A DNA stretch of 64,000 nucleotides from JAEXOD01 sp963663265 (lineage in GTDB: Bacteria; Bacteroidota; Ignavibacteria; Ignavibacteriales; Melioribacteraceae). Position numbers and translations under genes: made by a program. The stretch spans positions 62,001 through 126,000 of the forward strand of contig CAXXXM010000002.1 in assembly GCA_963663265.2 (NCBI GenBank), written 5' to 3'. Under the pieces are notes generated by a model that had not been told where the DNA came from, did no database searches, and was given only the letters and a program-made list of their open reading frames with translations. Shown here piece by piece: positions 24,594 through 34,200 of the stretch (its first letter is position 1; each line of letters starts with the position of its first letter).

Positions 24594-25277
24594 TTATTTT
24601 TTGCTTTCTTTCATAATAGATAATAAATCGCTATCAGGAAAATCTTTTAAGAAAGCTTCTAAATGAGAATCGGCTTTATTTTTGTCTTTTAGTTCTGTAT
24701 AAATTGTAACAAGACACGCTCGTGAAATTTCCGCCTGTTTACTTAAAGGATTTTGAAGAACAACTTTTTCAAAAATTTCAGCGGCACGTTCAAAGTTGTT
24801 ATCTTTAAATGCTGCATATCCATCGTTAAAGTTGGATTCCTGCATGGGCTGCCAATAAAGAGAATCTTTTTCTTCAATGTTAACTTCAGTTCTTCTAACA
24901 CCAGCTACACCTCTAACGTTAGAGTTCTCATTTTCAGTAAGGAGAATGCCAACTTTCTTTTTTACTCTATCAAGCCAGCCGGTTTGAACTTTAAGTCCCT
25001 TTAACAACTCTGCAACCTTAACCGTTTTTGGTCCACCCAATTCGGTAGTTTCTCCATTATCCCAAGTTATTTCAATTTCAGTATCATCAATAAGTTTAAG
25101 TACATGATTGCTTGCAATTTTTGAACTCATTTTTAATGCGTCCCAATTGTTTGTGCCCTCAATTGCAAACTGAGCTTGTCCAATTAAAAAACTAACTTTA
25201 CCAACATTGGTCTGAGCATTCAAAAATGCAACACCCAATATCATTAAAGTAAACATAATAAATATTTTAGTTTTCAT
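24594..25277 (-). CDS. Secreted FecR-like domain protein with TPR
   Basis: 227 residues. The signal peptide is about 1-21 (ending LNAQ). About 22-135 resembles the FecR/beta-sandwich domain (GKVSFLIGQAQF, VLKLIDDTEIEITWDNGETTELGG, NSNVRGVAGVRRTEV). About 145-222 forms two TPR-like helical repeats. It lacks the cytoplasmic and membrane parts of a true FecR, so it is a periplasmic or outer-membrane-facing protein rather than an iron-siderophore anti-sigma factor. It lies 10 bases after the NHL/TPR gene and 5 bases before the CHASE2 cyclase, for which it may be a periplasmic partner. Confidence 0.85.
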   Translation of the reverse strand: MKTKIFIMFTLMILGVAFLNAQTNVGKVSFLIGQAQFAIEGTNNWDALKMSSKIASNHVLKLIDDTEIEITWDNGETTELGGPKTVKVAELLKGLKVQTGWLDRVKKKVGILLTENENSNVRGVAGVRRTEVNIEEKDSLYWQPMQESNFNDGYAAFKDNNFERAAEIFEKVVLQNPLSKQAEISRACLVTIYTELKDKNKADSHLEAFLKDFPDSDLLSIMKESKK

Positions 25278-25287
25278 ACTTTCCCCA

Positions 25288-28200
25288 CTAATTAAATCTT
25301 TTTATCAATTCAGCATATTGATTAGCTACATCAGGGTTAATTTTTTCTGCTTTAGAAAAATACTCTTTAGCTTTAACTTGTTTTCCCATTGCTAAATATA
25401 ACCTTGCCATATTTACAAGAAGTCCGGCATTGTTCTCGTCAATTAAAATTGCTCTTCCATAATACGACTCAGCTTTATCATAATTTTTTTGGATAAAATA
25501 AACATTCCCCAAATTAACAAGAGCCGGTAAATCTAATTTATCTTCAACAAGTACATTTAAAAATTGAATTTCAGCTTGCGAATATTTTCCATTTCGAGCA
25601 TAATAGATACCCAATTTATCAGCAACATAAGTGTTCTTAGGATATTTTTTAAGTATCGCAAGTAATTCAACTTCAATATTTTGGGTAGTTGAGATAGAAA
25701 ACTTAGCTATATTTTCACTAATTTTAGTTTTAATAGCTTCATAATTAGGAATAACATTAGTACCAAAAGAACCTCCGGGGTACTGAATTGGAGGATATGT
25801 AGCCATTGCATTTTTAACTTCAATAAGCTCTAACCGTTGATTATTTTTTAATGTTTCATTATAACGCTTAATAGCTTCATCCCAAGCTTCATTAAAGGAA
25901 TTTTTACCAATAACAGTTGTTTCCAAAGGAATCCATATTTTCCCATTCTTAATAATAAGATTGCTTTCATTAATACCTGTTTCTAAAAGCTTCTCAGTAG
26001 TTAAGCCTGCATCAAATGCCATAAAAACATGTCCCGGCACATCAATTACCGCAGTCCCAATACCAATTGTTTCAAAGCAAGTACATAATAATGTAACAAT
26101 GTCATCACAATCGCCAGACCTTCTATCCATTGTTTGAGCAGCAAATTGAACATAATCTATTACTCCAGATTCAGATACTGCTTGATATGAAGTATTTGGG
26201 TCTTGAACATAAGTTAAATTTAAGCCTCTTAGATATTCCCAAATTTCCATTGCCTGCAAAATTGGTTTGGGAATTGAAGGGTTTGACAAAGCTAAATCAC
26301 TATACTTTGCAATTATATTGTTTGTAAGGTAGCTTCTCAAGTTCTCATCATTTGAGTAAATAAAACCAGCAATGTGTTTTTTGTCTTCCCACGAAATTGA
26401 ATTTAATGAATTTAAAATTATAGTTCGTTTTTCAGTAATCTTCTTTTCTTGTTCTTTTTGTTTATAAGTAACAGTAAATGTTAAACTATAATCTTTTGAA
26501 CCGTCCATTGATTTTTTAATTAACGATTCTTTCAACTTTAGATAGATTAAATTTTCCTTAAAATCGTTAGGTAATAGTAACGATACATTTATTACTGTCG
26601 GTTCTTCTAAAAGTTCAGTTGATGAAATTTCAATAGTAAGGTCATCAAAAGCTTCGTTTTTAGTATTAAATATGGTAATTGAACCTATTGGTTGGTTTTT
26701 ATAATAGTTAAATAAAGTTGGAAATAAATCATCCAGTACAATTTTATCAATTTCAACCGGATTCCGTTTAGCGTTAAATTTATCGCGTGTAACTAAAGCT
26801 TTATCTAAAACAGCTTTAATTTCCTTGTTTTCAGGTAAAAGTTTGTTTGCATTAATTAATAATCGGCAAGCATAATCATATTTTTTTTGGTCAAGGTATA
26901 CTTTACCCAAGCTAAATAAAACTTCAGGATTATTGGGTGCCAATTCATAAGCTTTTTCAAAAGCAGTAGTTGCCAACGGGGTTTTATTTGAAATTTCGAG
27001 GTCATTCCCCAAAGCTAAATAATAATCAGCCTGCATACTATCTAATTCAATTGCTTTGTTAAAGGACTCAATTGCAACCTTTTTATTTCTATTTTTAGAA
27101 TGAGCCATCCCTAACAAATAAAAATACTTTGCTGTTTTTGGTTCAACCGTAATTGATTTTTCAATCTGCATTATTGCATCAGCATACTTTTCTTTAGCAA
27201 TAAAGGCTTCAGTTAATGCAGCATTTAATTCTGCTCCGGCAACATTTGTATTTTGGGCTTGAGTATAAAGTAATATAGCATCATCTGTTTTTCCGGTCTT
27301 AAGTAACAATTTACCGGCTGCAATATAATATGATTCTTTGCCTGTTTTTAATGCTAAATCTTTATAAATCTGTAAAGCCTCGTCATCTTGATTATTACTT
27401 GAATATGATTCAGCCAAGCTGTTCAATATCTTTTCAGTATTTGGAAATTTTGTTAAAGCTTCTTTACAAATAGCTATTGTACTTGAATATTCTTTGTTTA
27501 AATAACTTAAACGTATAAGATTAAGATAAATATTTAGATTATCGGTGAACTTGTTTTTAGCATCAGTCAAAACTTTAATTCCTTCAGAAAACTTAAGTAG
27601 TGTTTTGTATGCGTTTGCTAATTCTACATAAGAATCCGGCTCGTCCGGCTTAATCTTAATTAAGTCTTGTATAGTATTAATAACCAATTCATAACTCTTA
27701 TCAGCACGATATTTTTCAATTAAATCTCTATAAATTAAAGTTATACGAGTATTAACACCGGAAGGATTTAAACTTTTAAGTTGTTTTAATTTTTCAATTG
27801 CCTGTTGAGGTTGATAGTCTTTTAAAAAAAGAAGATAAGAAAATTCATCAATTACTTGTTCAGAATAAGGACTGACAAGTTCATCTTTTGAAACAGCAAC
27901 AACTGAATATTCATAAACAAATTCAGTTGGAGTATTAATTACAAATTTTGGTTCATTTACTTTATTGAATAATTGGTAATCTTTATCATCGTTTCTTTTA
28001 CGATAAACTCTATAATAAGCAGCTCGTTTTTCATCACCTTTCCAAACCAATTCTGCAAATCCATTTTCATTTACGTTTAAATGAATATTCAAAGGTGGTG
28101 CAGGAGGAATTAAAAGCTTATAAATTTTGCAAAAAGTTAAATCTTTAGCACCTAAATAAACAAGATTATTATTCATATCAACACTAAGGAAGTCAACTTT

Positions 28201-29844
28201 TTTCATCTGAGTTTTCCCTTCTCCACGAGAAAGGAAATTAGAAATTTTCTTAAAGTTATCAAATATATGTATAACGCCATAATTATCATCGTAAGCTAAA
28301 AGGATATTTTCATCAACAGTAGCAATATTTGAAATTTCATAATCAATAAGAAGTCCATTCATTACTAAAGTTTCTAACCTTCCTTTTTCTCTATTTAAAT
28401 AATAAATACTCTTTTTATTTTCCAACAATACATAAAGAACATTTGTTTTACTCATTGTAATTTTAACAGGACGTTCGTTTGGTATAAGCACTTTAGACAC
28501 GTACATCCCTTGGTCGTTATAAACATTTACTCTATTATTTTTGTAATCACAAACATAAACTTTACCATCTGAATCCACAGTAATACTATTAGGAGACTTT
28601 AACTGTCCATCATTACTTCCTGATTCACCAAAACGTGAAAGATAATCACCGGTCTTAGCATCAAAAACAAAAACGCCATCTTCGCTTTCATCAACAACGT
28701 ATAATTTATTATTAAAAACAGTTAACGAAATAGGTTCAGAGATAGAAATATTTTTTTGTTTAGCAGATTGTGGAGTTAATCTAAAAACTTCTTCAGTTCC
28801 TCTATTAGCTAAAAGCGTATTATCAGGAAGAATAAAATAAAAAATATCATCGTTTATAAATAAAAACTTATAAGGCTTCATATTCGGAGAATCATTAAAC
28901 TGAACATCAAGCTTAACTAAAGGAGTAATAATTTTAGTTCTTGGTTCTTGATAGCTGACATCAAAAGATTGAATTGAACTAAACTTTGGATCGTATACGT
29001 AAATTTTATCATCTTTATCCGATACATATTGATAAGCAATTTTATTAGGCTCCGAAAAAGTACCAACATTTCCGCTGCTGCCTTTTATTCCAACTTTTAT
29101 TCCTGTTGCTTTACCGGTGCTATCATATTGAAAAACTGACCCTATTTCCTCATCAACCAAATAATATTCATTAAATTTATTAATTACAAAATCCTTTGGT
29201 TCAGTAACACCACGCAAAGGAATTTTTCGAATCATTGAAAAGTCAGTATCATAAACTTGAACACTTAAAATATCATCATTAAAAGAAAGGATATGAATTT
29301 TCCTATCAACTCCCAAAGAAAAATAAAGAGGATTTTTAATACTAATTCCCCCTCTAAACAATCCTTGCTCATTATATTTTAATAAAGAATTATTACCAGG
29401 ATCTAAAACAAAAATGTTCCCAAAAGCATCTAATTCAAGCTGAATTGGAGAATCCATATTACCAAAGTCACCCCCTGAATTACTTAGTTCAGAAAGTTTT
29501 TCGCCATCATTATTAAGAATAAACACCTTTTTTAACCCTTTATCTAAAACAATAATTTTACCATCTTTTAGAACAGTTAAATCAACCGGGTTATCAAAAA
29601 GTTTAGCATTTGTTTCTTTTGGAATTCTCTTTACTAAATCACCATTTGTATTAAATACAAATATTTTTTTACTGTCGGAATCAATAACATAATAATTAAA
29701 AAATTCATCAACATAAATATTGGAAACATCTCCAATAGCAGCAGATTTTTCTTTTAGACTTAGCTTTTTATCAAATTTAATTTCGCTATTATTAACTAAA
29801 ATTGAACTCATTAATGTTAGTAAAGAAAGTAAATAAGCCAACAT
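25288..29844 (-). CDS. Giant secreted NHL beta-propeller/TPR/transglutaminase-like protein
   Basis: 1518 residues. Signal peptide about 1-18. About 25-590 consists of NHL-type propeller repeats (for example SPNSITVDSDGKVYVCDYKN), probably two propellers. About 600-670 is fibronectin type III-like. About 690-1080 is a long TPR array. A middle domain of unknown type follows. About 1200-1360 is a transglutaminase-like fold with Cys in RRSGDCDDIVTL (near residue 1245), His in PGHVFMAFD (near 1272) and a following acidic residue in WIPLETT. TPRs return at about 1415-1515. It is the first gene of the CHASE2-cyclase operon, where it may scaffold or process an envelope component. No type IX sorting tail is seen. 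Confidence 0.88.
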   Translation of the reverse strand: MLAYLLSLLTLMSSILVNNSEIKFDKKLSLKEKSAAIGDVSNIYVDEFFNYYVIDSDSKKIFVFNTNGDLVKRIPKETNAKLFDNPVDLTVLKDGKIIVLDKGLKKVFILNNDGEKLSELSNSGGDFGNMDSPIQLELDAFGNIFVLDPGNNSLLKYNEQGLFRGGISIKNPLYFSLGVDRKIHILSFNDDILSVQVYDTDFSMIRKIPLRGVTEPKDFVINKFNEYYLVDEEIGSVFQYDSTGKATGIKVGIKGSSGNVGTFSEPNKIAYQYVSDKDDKIYVYDPKFSSIQSFDVSYQEPRTKIITPLVKLDVQFNDSPNMKPYKFLFINDDIFYFILPDNTLLANRGTEEVFRLTPQSAKQKNISISEPISLTVFNNKLYVVDESEDGVFVFDAKTGDYLSRFGESGSNDGQLKSPNSITVDSDGKVYVCDYKNNRVNVYNDQGMYVSKVLIPNERPVKITMSKTNVLYVLLENKKSIYYLNREKGRLETLVMNGLLIDYEISNIATVDENILLAYDDNYGVIHIFDNFKKISNFLSRGEGKTQMKKVDFLSVDMNNNLVYLGAKDLTFCKIYKLLIPPAPPLNIHLNVNENGFAELVWKGDEKRAAYYRVYRKRNDDKDYQLFNKVNEPKFVINTPTEFVYEYSVVAVSKDELVSPYSEQVIDEFSYLLFLKDYQPQQAIEKLKQLKSLNPSGVNTRITLIYRDLIEKYRADKSYELVINTIQDLIKIKPDEPDSYVELANAYKTLLKFSEGIKVLTDAKNKFTDNLNIYLNLIRLSYLNKEYSSTIAICKEALTKFPNTEKILNSLAESYSSNNQDDEALQIYKDLALKTGKESYYIAAGKLLLKTGKTDDAILLYTQAQNTNVAGAELNAALTEAFIAKEKYADAIMQIEKSITVEPKTAKYFYLLGMAHSKNRNKKVAIESFNKAIELDSMQADYYLALGNDLEISNKTPLATTAFEKAYELAPNNPEVLFSLGKVYLDQKKYDYACRLLINANKLLPENKEIKAVLDKALVTRDKFNAKRNPVEIDKIVLDDLFPTLFNYYKNQPIGSITIFNTKNEAFDDLTIEISSTELLEEPTVINVSLLLPNDFKENLIYLKLKESLIKKSMDGSKDYSLTFTVTYKQKEQEKKITEKRTIILNSLNSISWEDKKHIAGFIYSNDENLRSYLTNNIIAKYSDLALSNPSIPKPILQAMEIWEYLRGLNLTYVQDPNTSYQAVSESGVIDYVQFAAQTMDRRSGDCDDIVTLLCTCFETIGIGTAVIDVPGHVFMAFDAGLTTEKLLETGINESNLIIKNGKIWIPLETTVIGKNSFNEAWDEAIKRYNETLKNNQRLELIEVKNAMATYPPIQYPGGSFGTNVIPNYEAIKTKISENIAKFSISTTQNIEVELLAILKKYPKNTYVADKLGIYYARNGKYSQAEIQFLNVLVEDKLDLPALVNLGNVYFIQKNYDKAESYYGRAILIDENNAGLLVNMARLYLAMGKQVKAKEYFSKAEKINPDVANQYAELIKRFN

Positions 29845-29977
29845 TTTTCACTCTGCTATTATTCAAAAAATTTTTTATTTACAATTACTTAATAAAATAA
29901 TGATTTTATTACTAATATTAAACATTATATATAATAAATAATTATAAAATAATTTATAATATTAATAGTTAAAAAGC

Positions 29978-30008
29978 AAAAAAAAAAGCTGCAAACAAGT
30001 TGCAGCTT
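29978..30008 (-). terminator. Rho-independent terminator after the subtilase gene
   Basis: AAGCTGCAA (29986-29994) pairs with TTGCAGCTT (30000-30008), loop of 5; on the minus strand the stem is followed by a long T run. Confidence 0.9.
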
Positions 30009-30044
30009 AATTCTAAAAATCATATTTCAGAAAATGATTAAAGT

Positions 30045-33000
30045 TTATTTAATCAAGTTTATTTTTTTCACTTGGTTAAACTTGTTTTTTACATTCATTT
30101 CTACAAAATAAACGCCGCTTGTCATATTATATTTATTAGCATCTAAAATGATATTATATTTTCCGGCAGCTAATTTATCATTAACAAGATCAACTATTTT
30201 TTGACCTAAAACATTAAAGATTCCAATAGAAACCTGTCCCTCTTCTTTTAACGAAAATAATATATTTGTTGTTGGATTAAATGGGTTCGGATAATTCTGT
30301 TCCAATGCATAATCAAAATTATTAGTTACATTTACAGAAATAACTTGTGATAAGTTAATTGTACCATCATAATCAATCTGTTTTAATCTATAATAACAAG
30401 TTGAATTAATATTTCTTGTATCAACAAATCTATAATTATTTAATAATGTAGAGGTTCCATTTCCTTGAACAAAACCGATTTTTTCAAATTTAGAGCCATC
30501 GGTACTTGATTCCACTTCAAAACCATTATTGTTAGTTTCGGAAGCAGTAATCCAACTTAATTCAACATTATTATCAATTTGTTTTGCACTAAAGGAAGTA
30601 AGTTCAACAGGAACAACCATTCCAATACCAGTAAAAGATAAGTCATCAATAAACCAACCGACTTCCTGAATAGACGAATCACTACCAAAATCAAATCTAA
30701 AAACAACATTATCGCCTTGATTAACAATTCCGGCTAAATCGAATTGACAATTTACCCAAGTCGATGAAGAACTTGCAAAAGCACTTTGACCCCCTAATGG
30801 GTTCTCATAAGATGTTGAAATAACATCCGAATAACCACCAACTGGAGTAATTAAAGTAAAAGGGGCACCATTAATCGAGACCTTAACATTACCACCATCA
30901 TAGCCTGATTCAAAACTGTACCAATGCCAAAAATCAAGTTTAGCATTATCATCAACAACTTGCATTGATGGAGTTTCTAATGAAGATAATAAAGGTCCAC
31001 TTGAATAATTAGATGATAATTTAGTTCCCCATAATTTTGTACCACTATGCGGAGTTGGAGATGTACCGGAAGGTGTACCCCATTGCCAATCATTTGTACC
31101 GATTAAACTGCCATCTTCAGTATCAAAATTTGAAGAATAAAATACGATATTTTGAATTGAAAACGTATTATATCCCGTTGCAGGTGTTTTAATAATATTT
31201 GTTATAGCAGCAGAATCTTCTGCAACTATTCTATAATCCACAACATCGCCAACCGCAATAGACGATTGAGGAAATGGGAAATATGCTTCATAAGTATTTG
31301 TGTTTTCAACTTTAACTAAATCAAAATTTTGATAAGTAAGGTGATTAAGTTTATATTCTACATAAACTCTTTTAATTGCAATATTATCAGTAACATCAGC
31401 TTTCAATTTAGGAGGCCAGTTGAAATAACTTTGTGCCCCTAATGCATTGTGTAAAATAACAGGAGGAGTAGTATCTGCTCCAATTTTGAATTGGAAAGTT
31501 GAAACAGGTGCATTTAACGGCAAAACAGATGCAATATTAGTTGAATTTGAAGCTTTCAAATAATACTTTACAACTGTATTGTTACTATTTACCGGAATAA
31601 CTGCTTCGTAAAATCCTGAAACACCTGAAGCAGAAAAAGCCACAGAATCATAACTTTTATTATCATTAGTAGAATAAAACAAGAATAATGAATTTGTAAG
31701 CAACGGTATTTCCGAACTGAATTGTGCAATTACTTTATGAACTCTATTTGGATTTTCAGTATCTGTTAATTGCGAATGCGATATTTGAACTCTAAAATAA
31801 TTTACAGCAGCAAGAGCATCTAAAATTCCATATCCATACTGATTGTTTGGATTATCATGTAAAGAAGCTGTATTTCTCATTGCATCTCTAACCTGCATAG
31901 GAGTTAAAGTTGGCATAGCAGACAAAACTAAAGTAGCAACACCACCTGCTAAAGGACCACTAAAAGATGTACCATCGCTATATGTATACCCAGATACATT
32001 TGTTGGACTTGCAACTCTAACAGAAGAACCCATAGCCATAACATCGGGTTTAATTCTTCCATCAACAGTTGGACCAACGCTGCTAAAATAAACTCTTGAA
32101 CCTGTTGAAGAAACTGCACCAACAGCAATAACACTATCACCATCGGCAGGAGCACCCAAAGTATTGTGTGAAGAATTATCACCTTCATTACCGGCAGAGT
32201 TAACAACACAAATACCGCGTGAAACTGCTAAATCGGCAGCAATAGTAATACGACAAGTATTTCCATTCATACTCTGCCATGTATAGCCTGTATATGGTGA
32301 ATCAAAATCAATGTAACCTAATGAAGTAGAGGTTACATCAACACCAATACTATCCATCCATTCAATACCGGCAATCCAATTATCTTCTTCAATTGGAGTT
32401 TCACTTTCAGTATTTTCAGTTTTGGCTAAAATAAAAGAAGCTCCAAAAGCAGGTCCAATTAACTGCCCTTCCTTAAAGCCACCAATTGTAGAAAGTGTTT
32501 CTGTTCCATGTGTTCCATCTCCCATATCACTGCCATCATCTACATCAGCATCATTATTAACAAAATCATAAGCAGCAATAATGTTCATATTTGCAAATGC
32601 TTGGTGCGGAAGATTGTTAAAACCTGCATCCAAAACACCTACAATTATTCCCTGTCCGTTTATGCCTAAATCATGAACTGCGGGTACATTTATTTGCTGT
32701 AATTGAGTATATGAATCACCATAATCAAATGAATGCGTACCTTTCACATGATAACGTAAATTCGATTCGATTGAATTACTTTCAATTTTTTTTGTCGATT
32801 TGTATTTATCAACTAAATCCACATTTTTTACAAAATTTAATTTATTTAATAAACTTAATTGTTGAGCATCCACATAACAGCTAACAGAATTAAACCACCT
32901 TGATTTCTGTTTAATTACTATACCCAGATTAGTTAATTCATTAATATACAAGTTGTTAACAGGAACATCCAAGATATCAATTCCTTTTGAAAATGAATTC

Positions 33001-33230
33001 AACTTTGCTCTTCTTTCGACCGAGCGTTCGCTTAAAATTAAGTAAGGATTAGCAAAGAATTTATCAATACCATTCCCTTTATCGGCAAAGAAAACCCAAA
33101 CTAAAACCTTATTATTATTTTCAAGGTTGCCTAATTTCTGAAAAACTCTGGAGCTAATTTTCTCTGTTTGTGCATTAACTAAAGTACAAATAATAAAAAA
33201 CAGCACAAAAAACCTAAAAAATTTAACCAT
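30045..33230 (-). CDS. Type IX-secreted subtilisin-like (S8) serine protease
   Basis: About 1061 residues. An N-terminal signal peptide ending VNAQ is followed by a propeptide (about 25-165). The S8 catalytic domain spans about 185-500: Asp in VGVLDAGFN, His in GDGTHGTETLS, Ser in GTSFSGPLAGG. Beta-sandwich domains follow, including an Ig-like segment around VPVELTSFSAKQIDNNVELSW. The type A sorting tail starts EQNYPNPFNPTTNI and ends in KKINLIK. The protein should cross the outer membrane by type IX secretion and be cell-surface attached or released. The longer ORF starts at GTG 33242; ATG 33230, with GGGA 6-8 bases upstream, fits better. Confidence 0.93.
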   Translation of the reverse strand: MVKFFRFFVLFFIICTLVNAQTEKISSRVFQKLGNLENNNKVLVWVFFADKGNGIDKFFANPYLILSERSVERRAKLNSFSKGIDILDVPVNNLYINELTNLGIVIKQKSRWFNSVSCYVDAQQLSLLNKLNFVKNVDLVDKYKSTKKIESNSIESNLRYHVKGTHSFDYGDSYTQLQQINVPAVHDLGINGQGIIVGVLDAGFNNLPHQAFANMNIIAAYDFVNNDADVDDGSDMGDGTHGTETLSTIGGFKEGQLIGPAFGASFILAKTENTESETPIEEDNWIAGIEWMDSIGVDVTSTSLGYIDFDSPYTGYTWQSMNGNTCRITIAADLAVSRGICVVNSAGNEGDNSSHNTLGAPADGDSVIAVGAVSSTGSRVYFSSVGPTVDGRIKPDVMAMGSSVRVASPTNVSGYTYSDGTSFSGPLAGGVATLVLSAMPTLTPMQVRDAMRNTASLHDNPNNQYGYGILDALAAVNYFRVQISHSQLTDTENPNRVHKVIAQFSSEIPLLTNSLFLFYSTNDNKSYDSVAFSASGVSGFYEAVIPVNSNNTVVKYYLKASNSTNIASVLPLNAPVSTFQFKIGADTTPPVILHNALGAQSYFNWPPKLKADVTDNIAIKRVYVEYKLNHLTYQNFDLVKVENTNTYEAYFPFPQSSIAVGDVVDYRIVAEDSAAITNIIKTPATGYNTFSIQNIVFYSSNFDTEDGSLIGTNDWQWGTPSGTSPTPHSGTKLWGTKLSSNYSSGPLLSSLETPSMQVVDDNAKLDFWHWYSFESGYDGGNVKVSINGAPFTLITPVGGYSDVISTSYENPLGGQSAFASSSSTWVNCQFDLAGIVNQGDNVVFRFDFGSDSSIQEVGWFIDDLSFTGIGMVVPVELTSFSAKQIDNNVELSWITASETNNNGFEVESSTDGSKFEKIGFVQGNGTSTLLNNYRFVDTRNINSTCYYRLKQIDYDGTINLSQVISVNVTNNFDYALEQNYPNPFNPTTNILFSLKEEGQVSIGIFNVLGQKIVDLVNDKLAAGKYNIILDANKYNMTSGVYFVEMNVKNKFNQVKKINLIK

Positions 33231-33242
33231 AAACATTCCCAC

Positions 33243-33442
33243 TAACTAATTATTAAAAAATAAAAAATTTCACTTAACAATTTAATATAAAAATATAACA
33301 AAAAAGAACTTATTAAATAAATTCAATTACTTATAATTAAGGATTTTGTAAATAAATGTAAAAATCTGCTAAAAATTTTGGTTAAAATTTCGATAATATT
33401 ATAAACAGTTCTTACAAATAGGAACAAGATACGGAGGCTGTT
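33243..33442. other. AT-rich divergent promoter region
   Basis: 200 bases between divergent genes. Apart from a strong GGAGG ribosome binding site at 33433-33437, nothing specific is recognised. Confidence 0.5.
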
Positions 33443-33682
33443 ATGGAAATAAATAAAATAATTTCCGATTCAGGATCATTCGGAATTATGGGACCGGCTA
33501 AAAAGCACCCGGTAAATTCAGAAACCAGCCAAAGTCTATCAAACATTGATGCACGATTGCAGGAATCTGCAAGTGAAAAAATGATTAGGTTGGTTCTTGA
33601 AATGTCTGAGAACACTCAGTTGAAAGATTCAACTCAGTATCAAAATCTTGACAAGGGTTCTATCGTTGATAAATATGCATAA
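33443..33682 (+). CDS. Small orphan protein, function unknown
   Basis: 79 residues, soluble, polar, no signal peptide or membrane segment. I do not recognise it. A GGAGG ribosome binding site (33433-33437) lies 5 bases before the ATG, one of the strongest in the window. A hairpin terminator follows, so it is an independent unit expected to be expressed. The middle (SQSLSNIDARLQESASEKMIR) is predicted helical and the ends look disordered. The layout slightly recalls small flexible regulators such as FlgM, but there is no sequence match I can point to. It is not part of the kinase unit on the other strand. Confidence 0.7.
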   Translation: MEINKIISDSGSFGIMGPAKKHPVNSETSQSLSNIDARLQESASEKMIRLVLEMSENTQLKDSTQYQNLDKGSIVDKYA

Positions 33683-33718
33683 TATCATCAACTTTTAGTT
33701 TCTGTTCCTATTTATTTT

Positions 33719-33739
33719 AAGCGGGAGTTAATCCCGCTT
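33719..33739. terminator. Bidirectional terminator between the small gene and the response regulator
   Basis: AAGCGGGA (33719-33726) pairs with TCCCGCTT (33732-33739) around GTTAA. It overlaps the stop codon of the minus-strand response regulator. Confidence 0.75.
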
Positions 33740-34187
33740 AATTAATTGATGGCATTTGATTTAAAATTAACCAGTACATTCCCAAATCCCTTACAGCCTC
33801 TACAAACTTATCAAAATCGACAGGTTTTACAATATAGCTGTTAACACCAAGGTTATAACTTTCAATTAAATCTTTTTCTTCTTTGGAAGAGGTTAAAACA
33901 ACCACAGGAATAACTTTTGTAATAGGATTCTTTTTAATTTCTCTAAGCACCTCCAAACCATCAACTTTAGGAAGTTTTAGATCTAACAAAATTAGGCGAG
34001 GAACATCATTAATATTCCTGTTTGAGTAATCATTACGTGCAAATAAAAAATCCAGAGCAATCTCCCCATCAATAACATGTTCAACATTATTTGCAATTTT
34101 GTTCTTTTTTAATGCTCTTATAGCCAATTCGGCATCATTTGGGTTATCCTCAACTAATAAAATTTCAACAGCTGCTTTGCTATCCAT
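33738..34187 (-). CDS. Response regulator receiver, Rcp1-like
   Basis: About 149 residues, receiver only. ILLVEDNPNDAELAIRAL at the start, the phospho-acceptor Asp in LILLDLKLPKVDG, VVVLTSSKEEKD and SYIVKPVDFDKF. The extended NPNDAE start and the loop before LLDLKLP are typical of the Rcp1 group that pairs with phytochrome-like and multi-PAS kinases. The longer ORF from 34235 overlaps the kinase gene; ATG 34187 has GGAG 6 bases upstream and sits 13 bases after the kinase stop, so it is preferred. It is almost certainly phosphorylated by the upstream kinase. Confidence 0.93.
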   Translation of the reverse strand: MDSKAAVEILLVEDNPNDAELAIRALKKNKIANNVEHVIDGEIALDFLFARNDYSNRNINDVPRLILLDLKLPKVDGLEVLREIKKNPITKVIPVVVLTSSKEEKDLIESYNLGVNSYIVKPVDFDKFVEAVRDLGMYWLILNQMPSIN

Positions 34188-34200
34188 TAATACTCCATTT

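Noticed and set aside
24594..25277. Iron-siderophore FecR anti-sigma factor
   Set aside because: The protein is secreted and has no cytoplasmic or membrane part, and neither an ECF sigma nor a TonB receptor gene is adjacent.
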